Source of the DNA: Cryobacterium flavum
GTDB taxonomy: Bacteria > Actinomycetota > Actinomycetes > Actinomycetales > Microbacteriaceae
DNA: 64,000 bases
Assembly (NCBI RefSeq): GCF_900103805.1
Contig: NZ_FNIB01000010.1
Coordinates: 49,694 to 113,693, forward strand
Direction of reading: 5' to 3'
The translations under genes and the position numbers were made by a program. Position 1 is the stretch's first letter, and each line of letters begins with the position of its first letter. Below are positions 42,717-51,839 of the stretch, piece after piece. The notes beneath the pieces were generated by a model that saw only the letters and a list, made by a program, of their open reading frames with translations, was not told where the DNA came from and ran no database searches.

Positions 42717-43778
42717 ATGACGATTACCGAGAGCGATCCGAAAAAATCCACCCGGGTGCCCACGACCATGCACGCGGCCGTCGTGCACGAGTTCGGCCAG
42801 AACCTCACCATCGATGAGGTACCGGTACCAACCCCCGGCCCCGGCCAGGCCCTGGTCAAACTGATCAGCAGCGGTGTCTGCCACACCGACCTGCACGCCG
42901 TTGAGGGCGACTGGCCGGTCAAGCCGAGCCCGCCATTCATTCCCGGCCACGAGGGTGTCGGCGAGGTCGTCGCCCTCGGCGCCGGCGTCGATGACCTCGC
43001 CGTCGGCGACCTGGTCGGCAACGCGTGGCTCTGGAGCGCGTGTGGCAGCTGCCAGTACTGCCGTACCGGCTGGGAGACCCTCTGCGAAGCGCAGCAGAAC
43101 GGCGGCTACAGCGTCGACGGTTCGTTCGGACAGTACATGCTCGTCGACTCCCGCTTCGCCGTGCGCATTCCTCACGGCGCCGACCCGATCGAAATCGCCC
43201 CGGTGCTGTGCGCCGGCGTCACCGTCTACAAGGGCCTCAAGATGACCGAGGCCCGTCCGGGCCAGTGGGTCGTCATCTCCGGCATCGGTGGCCTCGGTCA
43301 CATCGCCGTGCAGTATGCCAAGGCGATGGGCCTGCGCGTTGCCGCCGTCGACATCGCCGACGACAAGCTCGCGCTCGCGCGCAAGCACGGCGCCGAACTC
43401 GTGATCAATGCTCTTGACGGAGACCCGGTCGCCGCCATTCAGAAAGCCACCGGCGGAGTGCACGGCGTACTCGTGACCGCGGTTCACCCGGCCGCCTTCG
43501 GCCAGGCAATCGGCATGACCCGTCGTGGCGGCACCATCGTCTTCAACGGCCTGCCGCCGGGAGACTTCCCAGCCCCGATCTTCGACATCGTGCTCAAGGG
43601 CCTTACTATTCGCGGCTCCATCGTGGGTACCCGCCAGGACATGGAAGAAGCCCTGCAGTTCTACGCGCGCGGCCAGATTCACCCCACGGTCTCCGAACGC
43701 CGCATCGACGAGGTCAACGAGGTACTCGACGAGATGAAGCACGGCAAGATCGACGGTCGCGTGGTCATCCGCTACTAG
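42717..43778 (+). CDS. adhP: Zinc-dependent alcohol dehydrogenase (AdhP)
   Basis: NAD-dependent interconversion of primary alcohols and aldehydes. ATG 42717 follows AAGGAG at 8 bases. The 353 residues have catalytic zinc ligands in GVCHTDLH (near residue 52) and PGHEGVGEV (near 76), the structural zinc cluster CGSCQYCRTGWETLC (near 106-120), and the NAD fold ISGIGGLGHIAVQYAKAMG (near 185). It is highly like AdhP/Adh1. It sits inside the otherwise mycobacteria-like gene order, between the DUF2342 and E1-like genes. Confidence 0.93.
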   Translation: MTITESDPKKSTRVPTTMHAAVVHEFGQNLTIDEVPVPTPGPGQALVKLISSGVCHTDLHAVEGDWPVKPSPPFIPGHEGVGEVVALGAGVDDLAVGDLVGNAWLWSACGSCQYCRTGWETLCEAQQNGGYSVDGSFGQYMLVDSRFAVRIPHGADPIEIAPVLCAGVTVYKGLKMTEARPGQWVVISGIGGLGHIAVQYAKAMGLRVAAVDIADDKLALARKHGAELVINALDGDPVAAIQKATGGVHGVLVTAVHPAAFGQAIGMTRRGGTIVFNGLPPGDFPAPIFDIVLKGLTIRGSIVGTRQDMEEALQFYARGQIHPTVSERRIDEVNEVLDEMKHGKIDGRVVIRY

Positions 43779-43801
43779 GTTGCCCCACCACGATCTGCAC
43801 T

Positions 43802-43862
43802 GAGGTGCGGGCTGCGGATACGTTCGAATCCCAATGTTCGAGCGTGGTCGCGCCCGCACCTC
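43802..43862. terminator. Inverted repeat after adhP
   Basis: Perfect 11-base arms GAGGTGCGGGC (43802-43812) and GCCCGCACCTC (43852-43862), with a 39-base loop that itself holds short complementary stretches. It begins 24 bases after the adhP stop and precedes the E1-like gene. Probable terminator or attenuator; there is no T-run. Confidence 0.4.
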
Positions 43863-43918
43863 TGGTGTGCCTGTGGATAACTTCTCCGCGTTCTGGCCAG
43901 GTGCGTCATCATGTCGGC

Positions 43919-44764
43919 ATGGCCCTCCGACTGAACCCACGATACCCACTGGTCTGGCGCACACCGGATTGCGTCCAACTCGGCGTGGACCACGCCATCG
44001 TCACGATCGGCGGGCTCACTCTCGCCCACGAAGCCGTGCTGTCAGCCCTCACTGCTGGGGTGCATCGATCGGGTGCGCTGCTGTTGGGAACCCTCGCCGG
44101 GGCATCCGCTGCGGAGGTGGCGCACCTGCTCGAACTGCTCGAGCCGGCACTGCTGTACGTGCCGGACGATGCAGAACCCACGGTCACGCCCCTGCCCCGC
44201 ACCGTGCTCGTTGACGGCGTCGGGCCGACCGCTTTTCGGGTGCGCACCCTGCTGTCCAACCTCGGCATCGAGGATCCGCTGCCCGGCGACGAACCCGACC
44301 TGGCCGTGCTGGTCGGGCAGTACGTTTTCTCACCCGAGCGTCACGGACACTGGCTGCGCCGTGATATTCCGCACCTTCCGGTGGTGTTCAGCGACAGCGC
44401 GGCGCGGGTCGGGCCGCTGGTCGAACCGGGCCAGGGGCCCTGCCTGACCTGCCTGGAACTGGCACACGTTGACACTGATCCGGCATGGCCGGCCATGGCC
44501 TGCCAGCTGGCCCCGCGACAGGCCCCGAGTGAAACGCCCAGGCTGAGTTTTGAGGTGGCCGCCCGAGTGGCCGGGCTCGTACAGGATCGCCTGGAGACGG
44601 GCCGGTCAGCGGTGTTCGCCCGGTCGTTGAGCATCGACGCCGTCACCGGTACCGTCACGCGGAGCGAGCACCGGCTCCACGAGCGGTGCGGCTGCCAAGC
44701 TCTTGCAGAAAACGAGACCGTTCCCGAGGCGCGCGAGCCTGCACACCCGACGACGACCAGCTGA
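43919..44764 (+). CDS. E1-like/TOMM cyclodehydratase-type protein (leader-peptide-binding fold), orphan
   Basis: The 281-residue protein has an N-terminal winged-helix-like region (about residues 1-90) resembling the leader-peptide-recognition domain of azole-forming cyclodehydratases. It then has GQGPCLTCLELAHVDTDPAW (near 178-198) and C-terminal RCGCQ (near 262), together a four-cysteine zinc site seen in TOMM/E1-like proteins. The central E1 ATP-binding fold is short. No YcaO partner, precursor peptide or dehydrogenase is nearby, so a bacteriocin role is not supported. Rv3196 occupies this place in Mycobacterium. The start ATG 43919 is uncertain; GTG 43901 is possible. The last 110 bases overlap the convergent uvrD2. 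Confidence 0.65.
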   Translation: MALRLNPRYPLVWRTPDCVQLGVDHAIVTIGGLTLAHEAVLSALTAGVHRSGALLLGTLAGASAAEVAHLLELLEPALLYVPDDAEPTVTPLPRTVLVDGVGPTAFRVRTLLSNLGIEDPLPGDEPDLAVLVGQYVFSPERHGHWLRRDIPHLPVVFSDSAARVGPLVEPGQGPCLTCLELAHVDTDPAWPAMACQLAPRQAPSETPRLSFEVAARVAGLVQDRLETGRSAVFARSLSIDAVTGTVTRSEHRLHERCGCQALAENETVPEAREPAHPTTTS

Positions 44765-46370
44765 GCGCGAGTCGGCGGCGGGCCCGGGTGATGCCGACGT
44801 AGAGCAGACGACGTTCCTCGTCGATCTGATCGAAGGTGCTGGCATAGCTGATCGGCACGAGACCTTCGCTGAGCCCGACCACGAACACGTCATCCCATTC
44901 GAGGCCCTTAGCTGAGTGCATCGTGGCGAGCGTCACGGCCGACACGGTCGGTTCGTGCTGGCCGGCCTGGCGTTCCATCAGCTCGTCGGTGAACTGGCGA
45001 AATGTGGTTCCCGGTGCGGCTTGGTCGACCAGCCCCATCAGGGCATTGAGGGATTCCCACCGAGCCTGCACCGCGCCGCGCGTCTCCGGCGCCGTCTGGC
45101 TCCAGCCGAGCGAACGCAACACGTCGCTGACCGACTTGAACAGCGGTTCCCCGACGATCGAAACGGATGCCGCCCTTAGGCTCATCACCGCCTGCTTCAC
45201 CTCCGGCAGGTCGAAGAACCGTTTGGCCCCGCGAATCTGGTAGCTCACCCCCACCTCGGTCAGCGCCGTTTCGAGCAGCGCGGCCTGCACGTTGACCCGG
45301 AACAGAACGGCCACGTCTTCGGGTTTGGTGCCGGTGTCGATGAGATGCAGGATCTGCTCGGCGACGCCGCGCGCCTCGGCCATATCGGAGGCATAGCCGC
45401 GCACTGTCGGATCGGGGCCGCCGTCGGACTGTGCGGCGTGCAGGGTCAGCGCGCCGGAACGGCCGCGCATGAGCTGGTTGGCAGTGGCCACGATCGGCGC
45501 CGTTGACCGGTAGTTCTGCTCAAGCCGCACCACGGTGGCGTCCTCGTAGTGTTTGGGAAAGTCGAGCAGGTAGTCGCTGCGGGCGCCGGCGAAGGAGTAG
45601 ATGGTCTGGCTGGCATCGCCGACGACGCAGAGGTCGCGGCGGTCGCCGAGCCAGAGTGCGAGCAGGTCGTGCTGAAGCGGGGAGACGTCCTGGTATTCGT
45701 CGACGACGAAGAATCGGTACTGTTCGCGCACCTGCAGTGCCACCGACGGTTCGGCCTCGATCATGCCAGCCATGGCGAGCAGCACGTCTTCGAAGTCGAT
45801 CTGTTTGCGATCGTCTTTGAGCTTCTCGTAGGTCTGCTGCAGGGCGACCACCTGGTCCACATCGAGCCGACCGGGCAGGCTGCGTCTGGCGATGCCGGCA
45901 GCGTACTGCTCGATGCTCAGGCCGCTGGTCTTGCGCCATTCCACCTCGGCGGCGAGGTCGCGCAGGGTGGCGGTGTCGATTTTAAGGTGCAGGGCTTCGG
46001 CGGCGTGGCCGAGAATGCGCCCCTTGCCGTCAAGGATGCGTGGTGCCTGCCCGCCGACGACGTGCGGCCAGAAGTAGTTCAGTTGGGACAGCGCGGCGGC
46101 GTGGAAGGTGCGCGCGGCCACTCCCCCGGCGCCGAGCTGCCGCAGACGACCGCGCAGTTCGGCGGCCGAGCGGCTCGTGAAGGTGAGCGCCATGACCCGG
46201 TTGGGAGCATAGGCGCCGGTCAGCACGCCGAGCGCGATGCGGTGGGTGATGGCGCGGGTCTTGCCGGTGCCGGCCCCGGCGAGCATGCAGACCGGGCCGA
46301 TCAGCGCTTCGGCGGCAATCCGCTGCTGCTCGTCGAGGCCTTTCAGTAAGGAATCGGCGGTCACCGTCAC
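44655..46370 (-). CDS. uvrD2: SF1 DNA helicase, UvrD2-like
   Basis: ATP-driven 3'-5' DNA helicase for repair. The start is GTG 46370, overlapping the nudC stop (GTGA); the open frame continues upstream only as nudC antiparallel noise. The 571 residues have Q-motif EQQRIAAEA, Walker A AGAGTGKT (near residue 29), motif II VVDEYQD (near 222), QTIYSFAGA (motif III, near 250), motif V TMHSAKGLEWD (near 500) and VI VGITRARRRLAL (near 540). It is shorter than mycobacterial UvrD2 (about 700) and lacks an HRDC domain. The 3' end overlaps the E1-like gene by 110 bases. Confidence 0.88.
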   Translation of the reverse strand: MTVTADSLLKGLDEQQRIAAEALIGPVCMLAGAGTGKTRAITHRIALGVLTGAYAPNRVMALTFTSRSAAELRGRLRQLGAGGVAARTFHAAALSQLNYFWPHVVGGQAPRILDGKGRILGHAAEALHLKIDTATLRDLAAEVEWRKTSGLSIEQYAAGIARRSLPGRLDVDQVVALQQTYEKLKDDRKQIDFEDVLLAMAGMIEAEPSVALQVREQYRFFVVDEYQDVSPLQHDLLALWLGDRRDLCVVGDASQTIYSFAGARSDYLLDFPKHYEDATVVRLEQNYRSTAPIVATANQLMRGRSGALTLHAAQSDGGPDPTVRGYASDMAEARGVAEQILHLIDTGTKPEDVAVLFRVNVQAALLETALTEVGVSYQIRGAKRFFDLPEVKQAVMSLRAASVSIVGEPLFKSVSDVLRSLGWSQTAPETRGAVQARWESLNALMGLVDQAAPGTTFRQFTDELMERQAGQHEPTVSAVTLATMHSAKGLEWDDVFVVGLSEGLVPISYASTFDQIDEERRLLYVGITRARRRLALSWSSSGVQARAPRERSRFLQELGSRTARGAGARSA

Positions 46371-47350
46371 GGTCGGATCAGTTCCGTCGCGGCGGGCAGC
46401 GGGGCGCCGAGCCAGCGCTCGATCATGGCGTGCGCGATCGAGGACGGGCCGGGCAGCAGCATCCACTCGCCGGCGTCCTGCAGTTCCTGCCGGCTGAACC
46501 AGCGCAGCGCCAGAATCTCGGCGCCATCGGGCAGCAGGTCGTGGGCGGGCTGGTCGTCGGCTAGCCGGGCCGTGAACCCGCACATGACCGAGGCCGGAAA
46601 CGGCCACGGCTGCGAGCCGACATAGGCCGGGTCGGTGACCCTCAGGCCGGATTCCTCAAACATTTCGCGGATCACGGCCGATTCCAGGGCCTCGCCGGGT
46701 TCGACGAAACCCGCGAGCAACGAATATCGGTTGTTCTCCCACATAGCGTTGGAGCCGAGCAGAATGCGATCGTCGGCGTCGGTGATGAGCACGATCACGG
46801 CCGGGTCTGTGCGCGGAAAAACCTGGCTGTTGTCGACCGGGCAGCGACGCACCCAACCGCCCTCTTCGACCACAGTTGCGGCGCCGCAGCGCGGGCAGTG
46901 AGCGTGTGAGGCGTGCCAGTTGAGCACGCCGAGGGCCTCGGTAAACAGGCCGGCGTCACGGTCATCCAGCACGGTCGCGACCGTGCGCAGGCCGACCCAG
47001 CGCGTGGAATCGGACTCGAGGCCGACAGCGGCGGCATCATCGAGCTGCACGGCGACGATTTGCGTCCCGAATGCTTCGGGCAGGTCGGTCGAGAGCGACC
47101 GGCCCAGGTAGACGCGCAGGCTCGGGTTCTGTGCACTCATCGGCAGGCTCGTCGGCGACAGCAGGGCGAGGTGCACGGCGCCGGTGTGGTCCTTTGGCGC
47201 GAGCAGAATTTTACCGTGCCAGACGGGCAGAACGCGGGTGGCGGCATCCGCCCAGAGCTGGTCGAACAGCCCGGGAACGCCACGGCTGAGATGATCGCGG
47301 TCGATCGCGTGCCGAGACAGCGGCAACCGCGTCGTGAAAGTGAACGACAT
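46367..47350 (-). CDS. nudC: NAD(+) diphosphatase NudC
   Basis: Hydrolyses NADH/NAD and can remove NAD caps from RNA. The 327-residue protein has an N-terminal domain, a zinc ribbon (CPRC near residue 150 and RRCP near 168), the Nudix box GFVEPGEALESAVIREMFEE (near 217-237), and the NudC-specific SQPWPFPAS motif (near 246). Three zinc-ligand cysteines are visible; where the fourth is usual the sequence reads CPVD. Its 3' end overlaps the uvrD2 start. In M. tuberculosis nudC is next to uvrD2 as well. Confidence 0.93.
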   Translation of the reverse strand: MSFTFTTRLPLSRHAIDRDHLSRGVPGLFDQLWADAATRVLPVWHGKILLAPKDHTGAVHLALLSPTSLPMSAQNPSLRVYLGRSLSTDLPEAFGTQIVAVQLDDAAAVGLESDSTRWVGLRTVATVLDDRDAGLFTEALGVLNWHASHAHCPRCGAATVVEEGGWVRRCPVDNSQVFPRTDPAVIVLITDADDRILLGSNAMWENNRYSLLAGFVEPGEALESAVIREMFEESGLRVTDPAYVGSQPWPFPASVMCGFTARLADDQPAHDLLPDGAEILALRWFSRQELQDAGEWMLLPGPSSIAHAMIERWLGAPLPAATELIRP

Positions 47351-47423
47351 GGTGAATCTCCGAGCTCTGCGAGAACGTGGGTGTGGAGGCGTGGCGAATA
47401 ACCAGCAGGTGCGTAATTCGATC

Positions 47424-47429
47424 TAACCT
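47424..47429 (+). promoter_or_regulatory. Candidate -10 box (TAACCT), leaderless start at 47437
   Basis: TAACCT ends 7 bases before ATG 47437, so transcription would begin at or beside the start codon. No ribosome site is present. Confidence 0.45.
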
Positions 47430-47436
47430 AGTAGGC

Positions 47437-48585
47437 ATGGCCAGAACTCAACTCACTCTAGCCGCGTTAGCCACCTCCGCTGTTCCGGGGCTCGACGTGG
47501 CCTACGCCCGTAAGCACAGTGCCGGCGCGCACGGACTGTTCGACTCGGCGCTCGTCATCGACAGAGACGGGCGGGCGCTGATCATTCGCGTTCCTACCAG
47601 CCAGTCGGCCGAAACGGAGCAGTCCGCTGACCTCGTGGCGTTGCGCGCGCTCACCACCGGCAATCGCAGCCGGCTGCCGTTCGACGTTCCGGAATATGTC
47701 GGCCAGACGCCGATTCAAGGTACCCGCGCGGTCGTCTACGAGCTGCTGGCCGGTGACAGTTTCGATGCGGATGCCCTCACCGGGCACGAGGGCGTCTCCG
47801 GGTCGATCGGGCGGGCCATCGCCGCGATCCACTCACTGCCGAGCGCCTTCATCGGCACCGCCGGGCTTCCCCAGCAGAGCGCGGAACAGTGTCGCAAGGA
47901 TACGATCGACCTGATCGACCGCGCCGCCAACACGGGCTACCTGCCCGCCGCGCTTCTGCGCCGCTGGGAACAGGCCACCGACGACGATGCGCTGTGGCAG
48001 TTCGCACCGGCCGTGGTTCACGGGTCGATGTCGGCCGATTCCATTCTGATCACCGACGACGCCGTGTCGGGCATTCTCGGCTGGTCGGGCCTGGCCGTCG
48101 GTGACCCGGCCCGCGACCTGCACTGGTTGCTTGCCGCGCGCGGTAACGCCGCCGAACTGGCCATCGATGCCTACTCGAACGCACGCCAGGGCAGTGATAC
48201 CCACATCACCCAGCGCGCCATGCTCTATGCCGAGCTCGAGCTGGCCCGCTGGCTGCTGCACGGCGCGAGCAGCCACGACCAGTCCATCGTCGATGACGCC
48301 GTCGCCATGCTCGACGGGCTCGTCGATACCGTGCACAGCCATACCCAGCAGCCGCTCTCCCCCGAAACCGGCCCGATCATGACCGTCGACGACGTGGAGA
48401 CCATGCTCGACCACATGCCGCGCGCCGCTCGGGATTACGACCAGCACGCAGCGATGCACACCGACAGCTACAACTTCTCGGGACTGACCATCGATTCCGA
48501 ATCCGACGACGACTCCGAGGATGCTTCGTCGAGCACCGGGGTCATCGCCCCAGACCAGGCGGCGAGAAGGTCTGCCTCGGAGTAG
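47437..48585 (+). CDS. Phosphotransferase (macrolide/aminoglycoside kinase-like fold)
   Basis: The 382-residue protein starts at ATG 47437. The APH-type fold has LIIRVPTSQ (lysine replaced by Arg in the nucleotide site, near residue 45) and VVYELLAGDSFDADAL (near 102). VVHGSMSADSILITDD (near 192) is the catalytic loop with Ser where HGDLxxxN has Asp. ILGWSGLAVGDPARDLHWLL (near 210) stands where the DFG-like Asp is normally found. The loss of catalytic Asp residues suggests a pseudokinase or an unusual substrate. The tail is acidic. Its 3' end overlaps adnB by 118 bases (convergent). Confidence 0.68.
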   Translation: MARTQLTLAALATSAVPGLDVAYARKHSAGAHGLFDSALVIDRDGRALIIRVPTSQSAETEQSADLVALRALTTGNRSRLPFDVPEYVGQTPIQGTRAVVYELLAGDSFDADALTGHEGVSGSIGRAIAAIHSLPSAFIGTAGLPQQSAEQCRKDTIDLIDRAANTGYLPAALLRRWEQATDDDALWQFAPAVVHGSMSADSILITDDAVSGILGWSGLAVGDPARDLHWLLAARGNAAELAIDAYSNARQGSDTHITQRAMLYAELELARWLLHGASSHDQSIVDDAVAMLDGLVDTVHSHTQQPLSPETGPIMTVDDVETMLDHMPRAARDYDQHAAMHTDSYNFSGLTIDSESDDDSEDASSSTGVIAPDQAARRSASE

Positions 48586-51500
48586 AGACGCTCCGGGGCT
48601 ATGACGGTGTCGTCGGCCACGAAGTAGAACACCGCGTCGACAATGCTCGGATCGATCCCCTTCCACCGGGCATAGGCCAATCGGTAGAGCGCGAGCTGCG
48701 TCTGCTTGAGTTCGAGGTCGGCGGCGTTTTTTGGTGCCCGCCCGGTTTTCCAGTCGACCACCTGAAACCCGGTCGGCGTTTGGTAGACGGCGTCGAGCTT
48801 GCAGACAAAGACCTGGCCGCCGAGCACGTGGTGAATTTCAATCTCGACGTCGACGGGCGCCCGATCGGCCCATTCGGACCGTTCGAAGGTAGCTTGCAGT
48901 ACCGCGAATTGCTCCTGCTCCGGCACCCCGAGGTCACTCAGCGTGCCGGTACCGCCGTCGTCGTCGGTGCCGAAGTCGAGTTCGTTCAGTGCGGCATCGA
49001 CGCGGTCGGTACCGGTGGCACCGCCGGCGCGGCTCTCCACCCAGGAGTGGAACAGAGTTCCCAGCCGCGTGGCCCGATAGGGACGCTGCGGCATCGGGCG
49101 CCGCAGCTCGGCGGCGACTCCGGCCGGGTCGTCGACGTAATCCTTGAACCGGGAGGCCGGAATGCGGGTGGGTACGGGGGCCGCCGCGCCACCGGCCAGC
49201 CGCAGGGCGCGTTCCTCGAGCAGCAGGGTGACCGCGTGGGACCAGCGGGTGGGGGCATCCGCTTGGCTGCCCGCCACGCGGGTCGCTGCGGCTTCAACGA
49301 GCGCGCGACGGGTACCGAGCGGGTCGAACGGCCACAGTTCGGTGCCGTCCTCGGCGGAATCCGGCTTGACGACCTCGTCGCTCGTGTCGGGGATGGCGGG
49401 GATGAGGCCGGCCTCGGCGAGTTCGGTCAGGTAGCGGCTGGGCCGCCGCATGGTCGATCCGGGGCCCCAGAACGAGCCGGTTAGCAGCAACTCTCGTTTG
49501 GCGCGGGTGGTGGCCACGTAGATGAGCCGGCGTTCTTCGTCGTCGTGCCGTGTCGCCAGCTCGGCCTTGTAGGTCTGGAAAGCCAGCTCGTAGTCGAGCT
49601 GGGTCTCGTGGCCGATGATTTCAAGTTCGGGCAGTTCGGAGCGGTCGCCGCGAAAACCGTAGGGCAGTTCGCCGAAACGCAGCCAGCCGCTGGTGTCGCG
49701 AGCAGCCGCGGGGAGGCTCTTCTCGGTCAGGTTGGGAATAGCTACGAAGTCCCATTCCAGGCCCTTGGCGCCGTGAATCGTGAGCAGCTGCACGGTGCCC
49801 TGTTCGGAGAGTTCGGCGCGCGGGCCGAGGTCATCCTGCAGCTCCGCGCGCTTCAGCCAGCGCAGAAAACTGGCCAGGGTGCCCTGCTCGTCACTGTCGA
49901 GGAAGGCGGCAACCGTGTCGTGGAAGGAGTACAGGTTGGCCAGTCCGAGATCGTTGGCCTCGTTCGCGGTCAGTTCGATGTCCAGCCGAAATTCCTGCTC
50001 GATCAGGCGCACGAAGTCGAGCAGCGGCAGGCCGGCGCGGGATCGCAGCCAGGCCAGCTGCCGACCGGCCGACTGCACGCGGGCGCGCCCCAGCTCGCTG
50101 AACCCGTCGAACTGGCCGTGGGAGTCAGGCGCAGTGCCGAGAAAATCGAGCGCATCGACAAGGGAACTGCCCTCGTCGCCGGCGACGGATGCCCGCAGCT
50201 TGCCCCGTAGATCGGCCGAGATGGCCTGCTGCGCCCAGTCATGTCCGGCCAGCCAGCGCGCCACGTCGGCGAGCGCCGCGAGGTCGCGGGCGCCGACCCG
50301 GTAGCGGGCGCCGCTGAGCAGGCGTACCAGTTCGCTGCCGGCAGCCGGGTCGTGCACCACACGCAGCACGCTCACGACATCGGCGACCTCCGGGGTCGAG
50401 AGCAACCCGCCGAGGCCGAGCACGTGGGCGCGCACACCGTGCGCCCGCAGTACCTCGGCGAAGTAGTCCATCTCGCGGCGCGCACGAAACAGCATCGCGC
50501 CGCTGTAGTCGGCGGGCCCGTGGTCGCCGACCAGCCGGGCGGCAAACCAGTCGGCGACCGCGCCGGCCTCCTCGGCGATGGTTTGCGCCATGACCGCGTC
50601 GACAGTGCCTGGTCTGGTGCCGGTCGGCACCTTGAGCGTTTCGACCTGGATTCCGCCCGGCTTGGCCCGCAAGGCTTCGCTGAGCGGCGCGACGAGGGCG
50701 TTGGCGGTATCCAGCACGCGAGCGGGATTGCGCCAGGTGAACGACAGCGACATCGTCGGAGCGGACGCTGCGGCGCTGAAATCCTGCGCGAAGCCGAGCA
50801 GGTTTGCGGAACTGGCACCGCGCCATCCGTAAATCGACTGGTGCGGGTCACCGACCGCCATCACCGGGTGGTCACGAAACAGGGTGTGCAGCAGCTCGGT
50901 CTGCAACACCGAGGTGTCCTGGTATTCATCGAGCAGCACCACCCGATACTGGTCGCGGTAGCGGTCGACGACCGCATCGACCTTCTGGCAGACCTGGAGT
51001 GCAAGGGCCACCTGGTCGGAGAACTCGATCAGGCCGAGGCGCCGCTTCTCGCTGCTGTAGTGCGCGGCGAGTTCGGCCAGCACCGGCAGCGGTGCAACCG
51101 AGGCCAGGGACTCGACCGCCGAATCGTAGGGCTTCTTCTTGCGCGGATTGCCGTAGGGCAGATCGGGGAGGTAGGCGAAACTCTGGGCCAGAGCGGCGAG
51201 GTCGTGCGGCGCTCCCGGGGCGCCGTCGTGCCAGGCTGGCGGGTTCTCGGCGAGGGCGCGACTGAGCTGCAGCACGGCGTCGGTGACCTGGTCGAGGCTC
51301 TTGCCGAACGGCACGAGGCGGCCGTCGCCGTGCTCGATGACGACCCGCCGGGCGAGCAGCCAGCCGCTCGTTTCGCTCAGCAGAACCGACTCCGGTTCCC
51401 GGCCGAGCAGCAGAGCATTGTCGGTGAACAGGCGACTGGCGAAGGAGTTGTAGGTGGAGACGTTCGGAGTGTTGAACAGGTCGGAACCCGCCGCTGCGGT

Positions 51501-51839
51501 GGAGTCATCGCCGTCATCGGTGCCGGCGATCATCGGCATGAGGCCGGCTCGGTCGAGCTCGGTGATGCGCCGGTTGATGCGCTCTCCCAGTTCGCCGGCT
51601 GCCTTCCGCGTGAAGGTGAGCCCGAGAATCTGGTCGGGACGGGCGTGGCCGTTCGCGAGCAGCCAGAGCACCCGGTTGGCCATGGTCTCGGTCTTGCCAC
51701 TGCCGGCTCCGGCGACCACCAGGGTGGGAGTGAGCGGCGCCTCGATCACCGCCTGCTGTTCGCTGGTGGGCGGCGGCAGTTCGAGTTGCGCGGCGATGTC
51801 GAGGGCCGAAATTGTCGAGATCGTCGTGCTGAGACTCAT
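48468..51839 (-). CDS. adnB: AdnB-like helicase-nuclease subunit
   Basis: One motor subunit of the actinobacterial AdnAB double-strand break resection machine. The 1123 residues have Walker A VVAGAGSGKTET (near residue 44), motif II LLDEYQDTS (near 307), HQSIYGWRGA (near 340), motif V TIHGAKGLEWD (near 695), motif VI VATTRAKRELLL (near 780), and a C-terminal RecB-family nuclease with the catalytic VVDWKTGRAP (near 1040) and QLALYRLAYARWKG. The ATG overlaps the adnA stop by 4 bases. It matches Rv3201c in gene order. The complete motif set implies an active helicase. Confidence 0.9.
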   Translation of the reverse strand: MSLSTTISTISALDIAAQLELPPPTSEQQAVIEAPLTPTLVVAGAGSGKTETMANRVLWLLANGHARPDQILGLTFTRKAAGELGERINRRITELDRAGLMPMIAGTDDGDDSTAAAGSDLFNTPNVSTYNSFASRLFTDNALLLGREPESVLLSETSGWLLARRVVIEHGDGRLVPFGKSLDQVTDAVLQLSRALAENPPAWHDGAPGAPHDLAALAQSFAYLPDLPYGNPRKKKPYDSAVESLASVAPLPVLAELAAHYSSEKRRLGLIEFSDQVALALQVCQKVDAVVDRYRDQYRVVLLDEYQDTSVLQTELLHTLFRDHPVMAVGDPHQSIYGWRGASSANLLGFAQDFSAAASAPTMSLSFTWRNPARVLDTANALVAPLSEALRAKPGGIQVETLKVPTGTRPGTVDAVMAQTIAEEAGAVADWFAARLVGDHGPADYSGAMLFRARREMDYFAEVLRAHGVRAHVLGLGGLLSTPEVADVVSVLRVVHDPAAGSELVRLLSGARYRVGARDLAALADVARWLAGHDWAQQAISADLRGKLRASVAGDEGSSLVDALDFLGTAPDSHGQFDGFSELGRARVQSAGRQLAWLRSRAGLPLLDFVRLIEQEFRLDIELTANEANDLGLANLYSFHDTVAAFLDSDEQGTLASFLRWLKRAELQDDLGPRAELSEQGTVQLLTIHGAKGLEWDFVAIPNLTEKSLPAAARDTSGWLRFGELPYGFRGDRSELPELEIIGHETQLDYELAFQTYKAELATRHDDEERRLIYVATTRAKRELLLTGSFWGPGSTMRRPSRYLTELAEAGLIPAIPDTSDEVVKPDSAEDGTELWPFDPLGTRRALVEAAATRVAGSQADAPTRWSHAVTLLLEERALRLAGGAAAPVPTRIPASRFKDYVDDPAGVAAELRRPMPQRPYRATRLGTLFHSWVESRAGGATGTDRVDAALNELDFGTDDDGGTGTLSDLGVPEQEQFAVLQATFERSEWADRAPVDVEIEIHHVLGGQVFVCKLDAVYQTPTGFQVVDWKTGRAPKNAADLELKQTQLALYRLAYARWKGIDPSIVDAVFYFVADDTVIAPERLYSEADLLAAWSGAMTPVLDEASSESSSDSESMVSPEKL

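Noticed and set aside
42132..43964. Minus-strand open frame of 610 codons spanning DUF2342 and adhP
   Set aside because: It crosses two convincing genes on the other strand and shows no domain.
48315..48345. Another copy of the VEPVET-type repeat (CTCGACGGGCTCGTCGATACC)
   Set aside because: Only partly matches the dyad and is explained by coding sequence of the phosphotransferase (MLDGLVDT).
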